The notes under the pieces are model-generated. The model saw nothing but the letters and a program-made list of their open reading frames with translations, was not told the origin of the DNA and did not search any database. Made by a program: the position numbers and the translations under genes. DNA of 64,000 bases from Pontivivens sp032464575 (GTDB lineage: Bacteria; Pseudomonadota; Alphaproteobacteria; Rhodobacterales; Rhodobacteraceae), in the NCBI GenBank assembly GCA_032464575.1, contig JAWDKM010000005.1:465698-529697 (forward strand), read 5' to 3'. This document shows positions 1 through 7,992 of the stretch, one piece after another. Every line of letters starts with the position of its first letter. Positions within the stretch are counted from its first letter, which is position 1.

Positions 1-41
1 CGCGGCCCCCGTCTCGTGTTCTGCTGCAGTGCAATGTAATG

Positions 42-99
42 GGCAGCCTTGCTGCCACAACATCCGTTCGGTCCGCCACGCCATGCATTGGATGCATGG
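42..99. repeat. Two short hairpins downstream of the DUF1127 gene
   Basis: Two perfect small inverted repeats lie 3' of the minus-strand DUF1127 gene. GGCAGC/GCTGCC (42-47 and 51-56) has a 3-base loop, and CCATGCAT/ATGCATGG (81-88 and 92-99) has a 3-base loop. They could end or protect the transcript, but no T-tract follows either one, so a terminator role is only a guess. Confidence 0.3.
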
Positions 100-132
100 C
101 CTGCGGCGGAGCCATGGTGGAATGACGCTGGG

Positions 133-339
133 TCAGGCCATCTCGCCATAGGTGGCGGTGCGCGCCACGCGCGTGATGTCGGCACGGTTCATGCCGAGAT
201 CCTCGAGCTCATACTCGGTGTGGCGGCGGAGTTCGGCCACCGTTTCGCGATATTGCACCCACTTGGCGTATTGCGCGCGCAGACGCGCAACCGTGTCGAA
301 GAGGCTGCGGCCGCCGGCGGTCATCGTTGCAGTCGTCAT
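133..339 (-). CDS. DUF1127 domain-containing small protein
   Basis: A 68-residue protein whose C-terminal half (YRETVAELRRHTEYELEDLG, then MNRADI) carries the DUF1127 signature of a helix, 'EL.DLG' and 'R.DI'. DUF1127 proteins are short, basic proteins abundant in Rhizobiales and Rhodobacterales. Some members are linked to RNA turnover or to phosphate and small-RNA regulation, but no role can be assigned here. The start at 339 is chosen because AAGGAG lies 7 bases upstream. A longer reading frame to 426 has no such site and adds unlike sequence. The gene is divergent from the MFS transporter. Confidence 0.85.
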   Translation of the reverse strand: MTTATMTAGGRSLFDTVARLRAQYAKWVQYRETVAELRRHTEYELEDLGMNRADITRVARTATYGEMA

Positions 340-500
340 CGCAGATCTCCTTGCTTCAGGCCACGGCGTCCCCACGACGCGCGGCTCGTTGTGATGCACT
401 GCAATATGGAGAGCATCGCACGGCATTCAAACCGCTTTGGAGCTGTAGCGCCCTGCACGGAATGCATGGCCGTTCCGTCGCCTTGCGCTACTTCGACATC

Positions 501-1691
501 ATGATCCCGACCGCCCTGATCCACCGCGATTTCCGCATCTACGTCATCGGCAACTTCTTCGCCCTCAACGGCGTCTGGGTGCAGCGGATCACCATCGCGT
601 GGCTCGGCTGGGCCCTGACCGACAGCGCGAGTTTCGTGGGCCTGCTCGCCTTCCTCATGATGATTCCGACGCTGGCGCTCGGCCCCGTGCTGGGCGTGGT
701 CGTCGATCGCTCGGACGTGCGGCGCGCCGCAATCGGGGCGCAGATCGCATTGGCCACCGTGACCGCCGGCCTGATCGGCACCTATTTCAGCGGCGCGCTG
801 GGGCCGGTGCTGCTCGCGGCCTTCGCGCTGCTGATCGGAACGGTCACGGCATTGCACCACCCGGTGCGCATGGCGATGGCCCCGCGCCTCGTCCCGCGGG
901 AGGCGATCGGCGCGGCGGTGCCGATCATCTCCATCAACTTCAATCTGTCGCGGTTCCTCGGGCCGTTCATCGCGGGCACGCTGATCGCAGCCTTCGGGAT
1001 CGGGGCCGCGCTAGTGGTCAACTTCGTGGCCTTCCTGCCGCTGCTGCTTGCACTCGTCTTGGTAACCCCGCGCCCTGCGGACGGGCCGAAGAGGGAGACG
1101 ACAGGCTTTTTCGACAGCTTTCGGGAGGGGCTCGCCCATGCGGCATCGGACCGGGTGATCCGCTCCGGAATCGCGATGACGGCGTTTGCGGCCCTGCCGG
1201 CCCGCGGCGCTCAGGAGATCCTGCCGGTGATCGCGGACGGGGCCTTCGCCCGTGGACCGGAGGGTCTGGGCCAGCTCACCGCAGCAGCGGGGCTGGGCGC
1301 GCTCTTCTCCTCCGCCTGGCTGGCCACCCATCCGATCCTGCCGGGCGACCGCCTGCCCCGCCTCTCGGTCGCCGCGGCGTTTGCGAGCGTGCTGCTGGTG
1401 GCCGCGCTGGCCGTCGCGCCGAGCTGGCCGGCCGCGCTCGCCGTACTCTTCGGGCTCGGGGCGGCCGGAACGCTCACGGCGGTGGGCATCCAGTCCGCCA
1501 TCCAGATCCGGCTGGGCGATACGATACGCGGGCGGGTGATGAGCCTGTGGGTGACCACCGCCCTCGCCGCGACCGCGACGGGCGCGATCCTGTTGGGTGT
1601 CCTGACAGATGTCGTGGGTCTCGGCCCCGCGCTGACGGGCTCCGCGCTCATCGCCACCCTCCTCCTGATCCTGTCCACGAGGCTGCAATGA
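501..1691 (+). CDS. MFS transporter, EntS-like (MFS_3)
   Basis: A 396-residue inner-membrane protein with about 12 hydrophobic segments. After the second segment comes the conserved loop 'GVVVDRSDVRRA', the MFS motif-A region (G-x-x-x-D-R). The pattern matches the MFS_3/enterobactin-exporter-like group, which exports small molecules by proton antiport; the substrate is unknown. The start at 501 gives the usual short N-terminus (MIPTALIHRDFR...), but no clear Shine-Dalgarno is visible and an upstream ATG at 462 is possible. It overlaps the next gene by 4 bases (ATGA), so the two are probably translated together. Confidence 0.85.
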   Translation: MIPTALIHRDFRIYVIGNFFALNGVWVQRITIAWLGWALTDSASFVGLLAFLMMIPTLALGPVLGVVVDRSDVRRAAIGAQIALATVTAGLIGTYFSGALGPVLLAAFALLIGTVTALHHPVRMAMAPRLVPREAIGAAVPIISINFNLSRFLGPFIAGTLIAAFGIGAALVVNFVAFLPLLLALVLVTPRPADGPKRETTGFFDSFREGLAHAASDRVIRSGIAMTAFAALPARGAQEILPVIADGAFARGPEGLGQLTAAAGLGALFSSAWLATHPILPGDRLPRLSVAAAFASVLLVAALAVAPSWPAALAVLFGLGAAGTLTAVGIQSAIQIRLGDTIRGRVMSLWVTTALAATATGAILLGVLTDVVGLGPALTGSALIATLLLILSTRLQ

Positions 1692-2098
1692 GACTGCTCC
1701 TGGCCATGACGCTCGCCGCGTCGCCCCTCCACGCCATGACCTGCATCGGCGAGGATGCCGGCGCGAACGTTCCGCCCGTCGTGGAGATCCGCAGCGCCAT
1801 CGAGGATGGCCAGTATGCCCGCGCCTTCGACTTCGCCGTCGAGCGCGGCCAGATCGACGAGGGCGACGCGACGCGGCTGGGGGCGGAGCTCTACGACCTC
1901 TACGGGACCGGCGTGACGAGTTGCACGATCCTGTCCTCCTCCGGCAGCGGCGACACCTTCCATCGGGAGGCCGTGCTGTTCGAGAGCCCGGAAGGCCTGC
2001 TCTTCGCCGCCATCGCCGCCTACCGTGGGACGGAGGGCTGGCAGGTGCTGTCGGTGCACCTTACCACCAACTACGACTCGATGCTGCCGCATCTTTAG
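1688..2098 (+). CDS. Small exported hypothetical protein
   Basis: A 136-residue protein beginning MRLLLAMTLAASPLHAMTC, a typical Sec signal peptide with likely cleavage around residues 16-17. The mature part is acidic, has two cysteines and no motif I recognise. It starts inside the stop codon of the MFS gene (ATGA overlap), which implies translational coupling and perhaps a periplasmic accessory role. That role is inferred from position alone. The function is unknown. Confidence 0.65.
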   Translation: MRLLLAMTLAASPLHAMTCIGEDAGANVPPVVEIRSAIEDGQYARAFDFAVERGQIDEGDATRLGAELYDLYGTGVTSCTILSSSGSGDTFHREAVLFESPEGLLFAAIAAYRGTEGWQVLSVHLTTNYDSMLPHL

Positions 2099-2102
2099 GC
2101 GC

Positions 2103-2549
2103 TCAGCGCTGCGCCTTGCGGGCCAGTGCCTCCAGCCGGTCGAGGAAGCGGGACCGGTCAGCCTTGGAGAACGCCTTGCCGCCGCCCTGCCGGAACGGAT
2201 CGGCGGCGCGCAGATCGGCCATGAGGTCGCGCATGGCAAGCTGGTGCCCGATGGAGGCCTCGGTGAAGACCTCGCCGTCGGGCCGGATCGCCGCCGCCCC
2301 GGATTTCAGCACCCGGTCGGCAAGCGGAATGTCGGAGGTCACACAGATGTCCCCCGGCCCCGTCCGCTCCGCGATCCACATGTCGGCGGCATCCGCGCCC
2401 GCCTCGACCACCACGGTTTCGACGTCGGGATGCGGGTCGGGCCGGATCCCGCCATTCGAAACCACGAAGACGCGCAGGCCGTGGCGGTGGGCCACGCGCT
2501 TTGCCTCCTCCTTCACAGGGCAGGCATCGGCATCGATGTAGAGCGCCAT
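2103..2549 (-). CDS. YaiI/YqxD family protein (DUF188, UPF0178)
   Basis: A 148-residue soluble protein that begins MALYIDADACPVKEEAKRVA. The 'DADACPVK' N-terminus, the 'VVSNGG' segment and 'DICVTSDIPLADRVL' are hallmarks of the DUF188/YaiI family, which has a PIN-like fold. The family is widespread and its biochemical role is not established. Length is normal. An AAGGTGAG ribosome-binding site precedes the ATG. The gene is convergent with the upstream exported protein (4-base gap) and divergent from trpS. Confidence 0.9.
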   Translation of the reverse strand: MALYIDADACPVKEEAKRVAHRHGLRVFVVSNGGIRPDPHPDVETVVVEAGADAADMWIAERTGPGDICVTSDIPLADRVLKSGAAAIRPDGEVFTEASIGHQLAMRDLMADLRAADPFRQGGGKAFSKADRSRFLDRLEALARKAQR

Positions 2550-2615
2550 CTCTCACCTTGCGTTGTGCCGCGGGGGCGGCGATAACGCGCTCCGATCTAT
2601 CTGAGGGTTTGACCG

Positions 2616-3632
2616 ATGACCAGCTTCACGCCGCGCGTGTTCTCCGGCATCCAGCCGACCAACCACCTGCAGCTCGGCAACTATCTGGGCGCCGTGAAGC
2701 GGTTCGTGGAGATGCAGGACGACGGGATGGAGACGATCTACTGCATCGTCGATCTGCACGCGATCACGGTCTGGCAGGATCCGGCGGACCTGAAGCACGC
2801 GACGCGGGAGCTCGCCGCGGCCTACCTCGCTTGTGGCCTCGATGCGGAGAAGTCGATCCTGTTCAACCAGAGCCAGGTTCCGCAGCACGCGGAGCTCGGC
2901 TGGATCTTCAACTGCGTGACGCGGCTGGGCTGGGTGAACCGGATGACCCAGTTCAAGGACAAGGCGGGCAAGAACGCGGAGAAGGCCTCGCTTGGCCTCT
3001 ATGCGTACCCGTCGCTGATGGCGGCCGACATCCTCGCCTATCACGCGACGCATGTGCCGGTGGGCGAGGATCAGAAGCAGCATGTGGAGCTGACGCGGGA
3101 CATCGCGGCGAAGTTCAACCACGATTACGGCGTGGAGTTCTTTCCCGAGACGCAGCCGATCATCGAGGGGGCGGCGACCCGTATCATGTCCCTGCGCGAC
3201 GGGTCGAAGAAGATGTCGAAGTCCGACCCGTCGGATGCCAGCCGCATCAACCTGACCGACGGCGCCGACACGATCGCGAAGAAGATCCGCAAGGCAAAGA
3301 CCGATCCCGAGCCGCTGCCCGAGACGCTGGACGGGCTCGCCGACCGGCCCGAGGCGAAGAACCTCGTCAACATCTACGCGGCCCTCGCGGACACTTCGCC
3401 CGAGCAGGTGATCGCGGAGCATGGCGGCGCACAGTTCGGCCAGTTCAAGCCGGCGCTGGCCGAGCTCGCGGTCGAGAAGCTCGCCCCGATCAGCGAGGAG
3501 ATGACCCGCCTGATGGCCGATGTGGCGGAGATCGATCGGATCCTCGGCCGGGGGGCGGATCGGGCCGCCGGGATCGCGGAGCCGATCCTCGCGAAGACCT
3601 ACGACATCGTGGGTTTCGTGCGCTCGCGCTAG
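2616..3632 (+). CDS. trpS: Tryptophan--tRNA ligase
   Basis: Class I aminoacyl-tRNA synthetase of 338 residues, charging tRNA-Trp with tryptophan in the cytosol. The HIGH-type motif is PTNHLQLGN (residues 14-22) and the KMSKS loop is exact at residues 199-203. 'YCIVDLHAIT' and 'ILFNQSQVPQHAELGWIFNC' are typical of bacterial TrpS. Length is normal and the gene is single and intact. Its stop codon overlaps the stop of the convergent gene (both use the CTAG at 3629-3632). It is a housekeeping gene. Confidence 0.97.
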   Translation: MTSFTPRVFSGIQPTNHLQLGNYLGAVKRFVEMQDDGMETIYCIVDLHAITVWQDPADLKHATRELAAAYLACGLDAEKSILFNQSQVPQHAELGWIFNCVTRLGWVNRMTQFKDKAGKNAEKASLGLYAYPSLMAADILAYHATHVPVGEDQKQHVELTRDIAAKFNHDYGVEFFPETQPIIEGAATRIMSLRDGSKKMSKSDPSDASRINLTDGADTIAKKIRKAKTDPEPLPETLDGLADRPEAKNLVNIYAALADTSPEQVIAEHGGAQFGQFKPALAELAVEKLAPISEEMTRLMADVAEIDRILGRGADRAAGIAEPILAKTYDIVGFVRSR

Positions 3633-4384
3633 CCCGGTCGGATCACGTCGATCCGGTCCATGGCATCGGCCACGATGTCCCCGTGCGTCGGGCTGTCCGC
3701 GCGGGCGCGCAGGTTCTCGATCCAGAACCGGAACAGCGGCTCGTAACCGCGCCGGTGCACGGGCTTGTGCATGTCGCGCAGCGCGCCGGGCTGCGTCGAC
3801 CCGATGAAACTCGCATGCTGCAGCACCTGCGCCTCCGACGGCAGCTCGATCGGGTCGGGCGAGCGGACGGCGGCAGGCGCGCTTGCCACGTCGAACACCG
3901 TGACGGCCCCGCCGGTGTCGATATCGAGGCGGTCGCGCAGGTCATGGACGATCAGAGGTCCTGCCCGTCGGTCGGAGATGTCGCGCATGAGGGCAACGAG
4001 GCTTGTCGCGGCGCAGTCCTCCAGGATTGGCAGCGGCGTGCCGTATCCCGCGAGCATGTCGGCGTGGCGGCGGCAGAACGAGATCTCGCTTGCCACGAAC
4101 TCCTCCACCGTGTCGGACAGGACGAAGAGCGGTCCGAGGGACTCACGCGGTTCCAGCCGCTCCAGATCACGCCGCGGCATGTCCGTGACCATCGCCGAGA
4201 CATGCGGCTTGAAGGTCAGCTCGCGTGCGTCCGCGAGGCGGCGCATTGCCGCACCGGTACACAATATCCGAGCGGAGATGCCGTAATCCAGAGTTGCGAT
4301 CTGATCAAAAAGATCGGCGCTTCCCCCTTTGACTACAGCAATACCGTCGGCCATCGGTTGCTTCATCCATGTTGCGAAATCCAT
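3629..4384 (-). CDS. Hypothetical protein (251 aa)
   Basis: An intact 251-residue soluble-looking protein that I do not recognise. No signal peptide or membrane segment is evident. It has scattered cysteines (CTGAAM, FCRRH, EDCAA) and a C-terminal aromatic patch (EPLFRFWIENLRARA). The ATG at 4384 has GAGGGACGA just upstream, a reasonable ribosome-binding site. The stop overlaps that of trpS. It is divergent from a small low-GC gene across a relatively AT-rich gap. Confidence 0.6.
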   Translation of the reverse strand: MDFATWMKQPMADGIAVVKGGSADLFDQIATLDYGISARILCTGAAMRRLADARELTFKPHVSAMVTDMPRRDLERLEPRESLGPLFVLSDTVEEFVASEISFCRRHADMLAGYGTPLPILEDCAATSLVALMRDISDRRAGPLIVHDLRDRLDIDTGGAVTVFDVASAPAAVRSPDPIELPSEAQVLQHASFIGSTQPGALRDMHKPVHRRGYEPLFRFWIENLRARADSPTHGDIVADAMDRIDVIRPG

Positions 4385-4473
4385 TCGTCCCTCGACTTTC
4401 CGCCATCACTGCCATTGTGCGGCGCTACAGACCAAGCTATGACACAGTTTAAAAGCATGTGGGAGAGTGTCAC

Positions 4474-4689
4474 TTGTCGAAAATTGTGTACTCGCATCGA
4501 ATTGTGACTGTGCTTCAGCAACTTGTAGTTGATCTTGGCTTGACCGTTGTCGTGTCGGATGAAAACACGGACGTGAAGCTGGATCAGAACGAACACACCT
4601 TTCGCGAGGCAGCCGATCTCTTGCAACTTGCAATGGAAAAAGAAAGCGAAGATTCAGCTACAGCGTTTGTTTTTCACAAGAAGCCCTAG
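4474..4689 (+). CDS. Small low-GC orphan protein (possible STN-like fold)
   Basis: The preferred reading uses TTG at 4474, with GGAGAG at 4462-4467 six bases upstream, giving 71 residues. A GTG at 4459 would give 76. The pattern 'LQQLVVDLGLTVVVSDENTD', then 'HTFREAADLLQLAMEKE' and a closing beta strand 'TAFVFHKKP' faintly resembles the STN (secretin/TonB N-terminal) beta-alpha-beta module. There is no signal peptide, so this is a weak analogy. The gene is near 47% GC by eye, while its surroundings are well above 60%, which suggests foreign origin. Function unknown. Confidence 0.5.
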   Translation: MSKIVYSHRIVTVLQQLVVDLGLTVVVSDENTDVKLDQNEHTFREAADLLQLAMEKESEDSATAFVFHKKP

Positions 4690-4760
4690 AACTCGCACCT
4701 TCTGACCACATTTTAGCCAAATGCCGACGGTATCCCCATGGAAACGCTTGGGGAACCGTC

Positions 4761-5510
4761 ATGCCAAAGTCAGACAAGACCGTCATCGGACGCCGTGCCG
4801 GCATGAGCCTCGCGCGCGCGGAACGCTTTGCGCATGCTGCCAACGGCCGGGGCGGACCTCGTCAGCCGACGCGGCCCACTCCGGGCGAACCGAACCTCGA
4901 GGCCCTCAAGGGACCGAACCGCCTCGTGATCTTCGGCCTCACGCTTCTGGCGGGCGGCGCGCTCGCCGCCGGCCTCGTCTTCCTCGACCGGCACAACGTG
5001 CTGGACAAGATCGAGCACGCGGTCATGGCGCGCGTCGTGCCCGACGACGGCATACAGGACGAACCGGTGGACGAGGTAACCGCCGCCGCGCTGCGCGTGC
5101 AGCCGGTCGGCCGGATCTGCTCGAACGCCGTCTACGACGAGGTTCGCGCAACGCGCATCGCCTTCGACGCCGGCAGCCATGACCTGACGCCGCAGGCGCG
5201 CGCCGCGGCCCGGCGTGTGGCGCAGCGCGTCGCGGGCTGCGACATGATCCAGCTCGTCGTTACGGGCCATGCCTCGTCGGAGGCGGATGGCCGCATGGTC
5301 CACCTGGTGAGTTGGCGCCGGGCGGAGGCGGTGATCGCCTCGATCTCGGAGGCGGGCTTCGACACTCAGATGTACCGCGCCCAGGGCGTCGGACTGACCG
5401 CAGCGGAGGAGACCGTGAGCGCCGTGACCTTCGACGTCGACGTGTCGGAGCTGGAGGCGGCACGGACCGCGCCCGAAGAGGTTCGCCCGACCATGGAGGA
5501 GGGCGAATGA
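4761..5510 (+). CDS. Inner-membrane-anchored OmpA-family protein
   Basis: A 249-residue protein with a basic, disordered N-terminus (about 1-52), one membrane segment (about 53-75, LVIFGLTLLAGGALAAGLVF) and a periplasmic OmpA-like domain (about 125-225). That domain includes 'RIAFDAGSHDLTPQARAAAR', 'VVTGHASSEADG' and 'SWRRAEAVIASI', which corresponds to the RA..V..YL helix that contacts peptidoglycan in OmpA/MotB domains. The topology (inside-TM-periplasm) suggests a cell-wall anchor in the inner membrane rather than an outer-membrane protein. It overlaps the next gene by 4 bases (ATGA). Confidence 0.75.
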   Translation: MPKSDKTVIGRRAGMSLARAERFAHAANGRGGPRQPTRPTPGEPNLEALKGPNRLVIFGLTLLAGGALAAGLVFLDRHNVLDKIEHAVMARVVPDDGIQDEPVDEVTAAALRVQPVGRICSNAVYDEVRATRIAFDAGSHDLTPQARAAARRVAQRVAGCDMIQLVVTGHASSEADGRMVHLVSWRRAEAVIASISEAGFDTQMYRAQGVGLTAAEETVSAVTFDVDVSELEAARTAPEEVRPTMEEGE

Positions 5511-5767
5511 CCGCGATGGAAATCCTGGACCAACTCCTTGCGCTGCAGGTGCCGCTCGTCCCGGCCGTCTTGGTCGTCCTCGTCCTTCTGGCGGTCGTGG
5601 GCCGTCGCCGCGGACGCCGTAAGTCGACCGAGGTCGCCACGACGCTGGATGCGGCCTACCGCACGGAGTTCACGCGGCTCCAGCGCCGCAACAACGAGCT
5701 TGAGCAGCGCCTCTCGCGTGTGACCAGCCGGTTCGAGAAGGAGCGGCGCCGCGCACGCGCACGCTGA
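5507..5767 (+). CDS. Small membrane protein with coiled-coil tail
   Basis: An 86-residue protein with an N-terminal hydrophobic helix (about 16-34, VPLVPAVLVVLVLLAVVG), then an RRRGRR stop-transfer cluster and a charged helical tail (FTRLQRRNNELEQRLSRV) likely to form a coiled coil. The start codon overlaps the stop of the OmpA-domain gene (ATGA), so the two are co-translated and may form a membrane complex. No family is recognised. Confidence 0.6.
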   Translation: MTAMEILDQLLALQVPLVPAVLVVLVLLAVVGRRRGRRKSTEVATTLDAAYRTEFTRLQRRNNELEQRLSRVTSRFEKERRRARAR

Positions 5768-5788
5768 GGCGCGCCGCGGTCTTTCAGA

Positions 5789-6202
5789 TCAGCTCAGTTC
5801 CGCCGAAAGGTCCTGGAGCACGTCGAGCAGGCTGTCGACGTTCACCGTCTCCGGGTTCACGTCCTTGGTCGCGAAGTAGCGCAGGAAGATGTTCCGCGTC
5901 TCTTCGTCCATCCCCTCGTGCAGGCCCATGGTCCACACCGGGAAGAGCCGCTCGCGCACGTCGGAACAGGAGATCAGGATGACGTTGGAATGCCGCGGAT
6001 CGTTGGCGATCCGGTGATACGTGGCGCTGACCTCGGCCCGCCCGCCTTCGAGCACCTGCAGGAAGTAGGTCCCGCTATAATGCAGGATGCCGGTGATGCT
6101 GTTCATCGCGTTGTTGCGATGGCAGGTCTTGATCAGCTCCCGCAGGTCCATGGACATCGAAGGGTTACGCTGACTGTAATATACCAAGCGGGTCAGGTTC
6201 AC
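5789..6202 (-). CDS. BLUF-domain blue-light sensor (short, stand-alone)
   Basis: A 137-residue protein that aligns with the PixD-type BLUF fold. The flavin-contact residues are Tyr8 (TRLVYYSQ), Asn31 (HRNNAMNSITG), Gln49 (YFLQVLEGG), Trp90 and Met92 (FPVWTMG), with the family's 'TYHRI..D.RH' segment between. BLUF proteins bind FAD and respond to blue light. This one has only a short C-terminal helical tail and no enzymatic output domain, so it presumably signals by protein-protein contact. The start is GTG at 6202 with GGAG 7 bases upstream. It is convergent with the OmpA/coiled-coil pair. Confidence 0.93.
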   Translation of the reverse strand: MNLTRLVYYSQRNPSMSMDLRELIKTCHRNNAMNSITGILHYSGTYFLQVLEGGRAEVSATYHRIANDPRHSNVILISCSDVRERLFPVWTMGLHEGMDEETRNIFLRYFATKDVNPETVNVDSLLDVLQDLSAELS

Positions 6203-6207
6203 AGGTC

Positions 6208-6219
6208 TTCTCCGGAGAA
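6208..6219. promoter_or_regulatory. 12-bp palindrome over the BLUF gene ribosome-binding site
   Basis: TTCTCCGGAGAA is a perfect palindrome 6 bases upstream of the GTG start of the BLUF gene and contains its GGAG Shine-Dalgarno. It may be fortuitous, because any GGAG with its complement generates such symmetry. It could also be an operator or a leader element limiting translation. Confidence 0.25.
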
Positions 6220-6257
6220 CTTACTGAGAATACCAGTGCGAAAAAGCCCGCATCAAG

Positions 6258-7901
6258 TCAAGTCACCGCTGGTATCCCTTTTGCCTTCGCCTGTCTTTTC
6301 AAAACCTCACGAAGATTGAACGCCGCCTCCATCAACTTTTGGGTGTATTCTGTTCGCGGATTGTCGAATATTTCCGCCGTCGCACCCTGCTCTACCACCG
6401 ACCCGTTCTTCATCACCATCACGTAGTCGCTGAGCGCGCGCACCACGGCAAGGTCGTGGGAGATGAAGATGTAGCTGAGCTCGTGCTCCACCTGCAGGCG
6501 ACGCAGCAGCTCGATCACCTGCTTCTGCACCGAGCGGTCGAGGGCGGAGGTCGGCTCGTCGAGCACGATCACATCGGGCCGCAGGATCACGGCGCGCGCG
6601 ATGGCGATGCGCTGGCGCTGCCCGCCGGAGAACTCGTGCGGGAAGCGGTTGCGGAACGACGGCTCCAGCCCGACATCGGTGAGCACCTGCGCAACGCGGC
6701 TCTCCCGCTCGCTACGCGGCAGATCGGGGGCATGGACGCTCAGGCCCTCCGCGATGATCTCGCCCACCGTCATGCGGGGGCTGAGTGAGCCGTAGGGGTC
6801 CTGGAACACCATCTGGAGCTGATTGCGATAGCGCCGCATCTCACCCCGGTCCAGACCGCCGATCTGGTGGCCCTGGTAGACGACGACGCCCTCGGAGGGC
6901 AGGAGCTGCAGCAGCGCCCGGCCCAGCGTCGACTTGCCCGAGCCCGACTCGCCCACGACGCCGATCGTCTGCCCCTTTTGCAGCGCGATATCGATGCCCT
7001 CCACGGCGCGGAAGGTCGTGTCCTTGCGAAACAGCCCCCCCGGCGTGCCGAACGTCACCTCCACGTTCTCGCCCTTCAGCAGGACCGGCGCATCTGCGGA
7101 AACCGGCGCCTTCGTGCCCTCCGGCTCGGCGGCGAGCAGCATCTTGGTGTAGTCGGTCCTGGGATTTCCGAAGATCTGGGCGGTCGGCCCCTCCTCCTCC
7201 AGCAGGCCCTTGCGCATCACGTAGACCCGGTCGGCGAAGGCCTCGACGATGGTCAGGTCGTGGGTGATGAAGAGGATCGACATTCCGATCCGCTCCTGCA
7301 GGTCGGCGAGCAGTTGCAGGATCTCCGCCTGGATGGTCACGTCGAGCGCCGTGGTCGGCTCATCGGCGATCAGCAGGTCCGGGTCGTTGGCGAGCGCCAT
7401 GGCGATCATCACGCGCTGGCGTTGGCCGCCGGACAGCTCATGCGGATAGGCCCGGATCTTCTCCTCGGGATTGGGGATCTGCACCAGCTTCAGGAGCTCC
7501 AGCGCGCGGGCCATCGCGGCCTTGGCGCTCAGCCCCCCATGGACGCGCAGCGGCTCGCAAAGCTGGGTGCCGATGCGGTAGAGCGGATCGAGGGACGTCA
7601 TCGGCTCCTGGAAGATCATGGTGATCTTCGCGCCGCGAAGGTCGTTCAGCTTGCGTGGGCGGAGGCTCAGCAGGTCCTGCCCGCGGTAGCGTACCGCACC
7701 GGTCGCAGTGCCGTTTCCGGCGAGCAGGCCCATGGCGGCCATCATGATCTGGCTCTTGCCCGAGCCGGATTCGCCCACCACGGCGACCGTCTCACCCGGT
7801 TTGACGTGCATCGAGACGCCCCGCACTGCCTCCACCGGCCCGTCGGGCGTGTCGAAGGTGACGCGGATGTCGTCGATGTCGAGAACGCGCGTTTCGCTCA
7901 T
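6258..7901 (-). CDS. Oligopeptide ABC transporter, fused ATP-binding protein (OppDF/YejF type)
   Basis: Two ABC ATPase domains in one 547-residue chain. Each has a Walker A (GESGSGKSQ and GESGSGKST), a signature (LSGGQRQR and FSGGQRQR) and a Walker B with 'ADEPTTALD' or 'LDEPTSALD'. The halves correspond to OppD and OppF, with family tails such as 'PRTDYTKMLLAAEP' and 'PRTEYTQKLM'. It powers uptake through the OppB/OppC channel encoded upstream on the same strand. ATG at 7901 is used; no Shine-Dalgarno is visible because the outer arm of a palindromic repeat abuts the start. Two-domain ATPases of this kind are common in Rhodobacterales. Confidence 0.93.
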   Translation of the reverse strand: MSETRVLDIDDIRVTFDTPDGPVEAVRGVSMHVKPGETVAVVGESGSGKSQIMMAAMGLLAGNGTATGAVRYRGQDLLSLRPRKLNDLRGAKITMIFQEPMTSLDPLYRIGTQLCEPLRVHGGLSAKAAMARALELLKLVQIPNPEEKIRAYPHELSGGQRQRVMIAMALANDPDLLIADEPTTALDVTIQAEILQLLADLQERIGMSILFITHDLTIVEAFADRVYVMRKGLLEEEGPTAQIFGNPRTDYTKMLLAAEPEGTKAPVSADAPVLLKGENVEVTFGTPGGLFRKDTTFRAVEGIDIALQKGQTIGVVGESGSGKSTLGRALLQLLPSEGVVVYQGHQIGGLDRGEMRRYRNQLQMVFQDPYGSLSPRMTVGEIIAEGLSVHAPDLPRSERESRVAQVLTDVGLEPSFRNRFPHEFSGGQRQRIAIARAVILRPDVIVLDEPTSALDRSVQKQVIELLRRLQVEHELSYIFISHDLAVVRALSDYVMVMKNGSVVEQGATAEIFDNPRTEYTQKLMEAAFNLREVLKRQAKAKGIPAVT

Positions 7902-7986
7902 GCGCAACCGCCCCGGACCCGATCCGGGGCCTCCCTTCCTGTCGCCGAAGGGAGCGGTCCCGGCACGGCGGCCGGGACGGTTGCGC
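7902..7986. repeat. Composite palindromic intergenic repeat, copy 1
   Basis: Outer arms GCGCAACCG (7902-7910) and CGGTTGCGC (7978-7986) enclose three smaller hairpins: CCCCGGA/TCCGGGG (7911-7917, 7923-7929), CTCCCTTC/GAAGGGAG (7931-7938, 7947-7954) and GTCCCGGC/GCCGGGAC (7957-7964, 7971-7978). The element fills the space between the flavodoxin stop and the OppDF start. Related sequences occur at about 36.7, 43.3, 57.0 and 62.9 kb. Confidence 0.75.
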
Positions 7987-7992
7987 CCGTCT

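Noticed and set aside
4363..4626. 87-codon frame on the minus strand over the small low-GC gene
   Set aside because: It overlaps the start of the 251-aa gene and lacks a ribosome-binding site; the plus-strand frame has a better start and composition.
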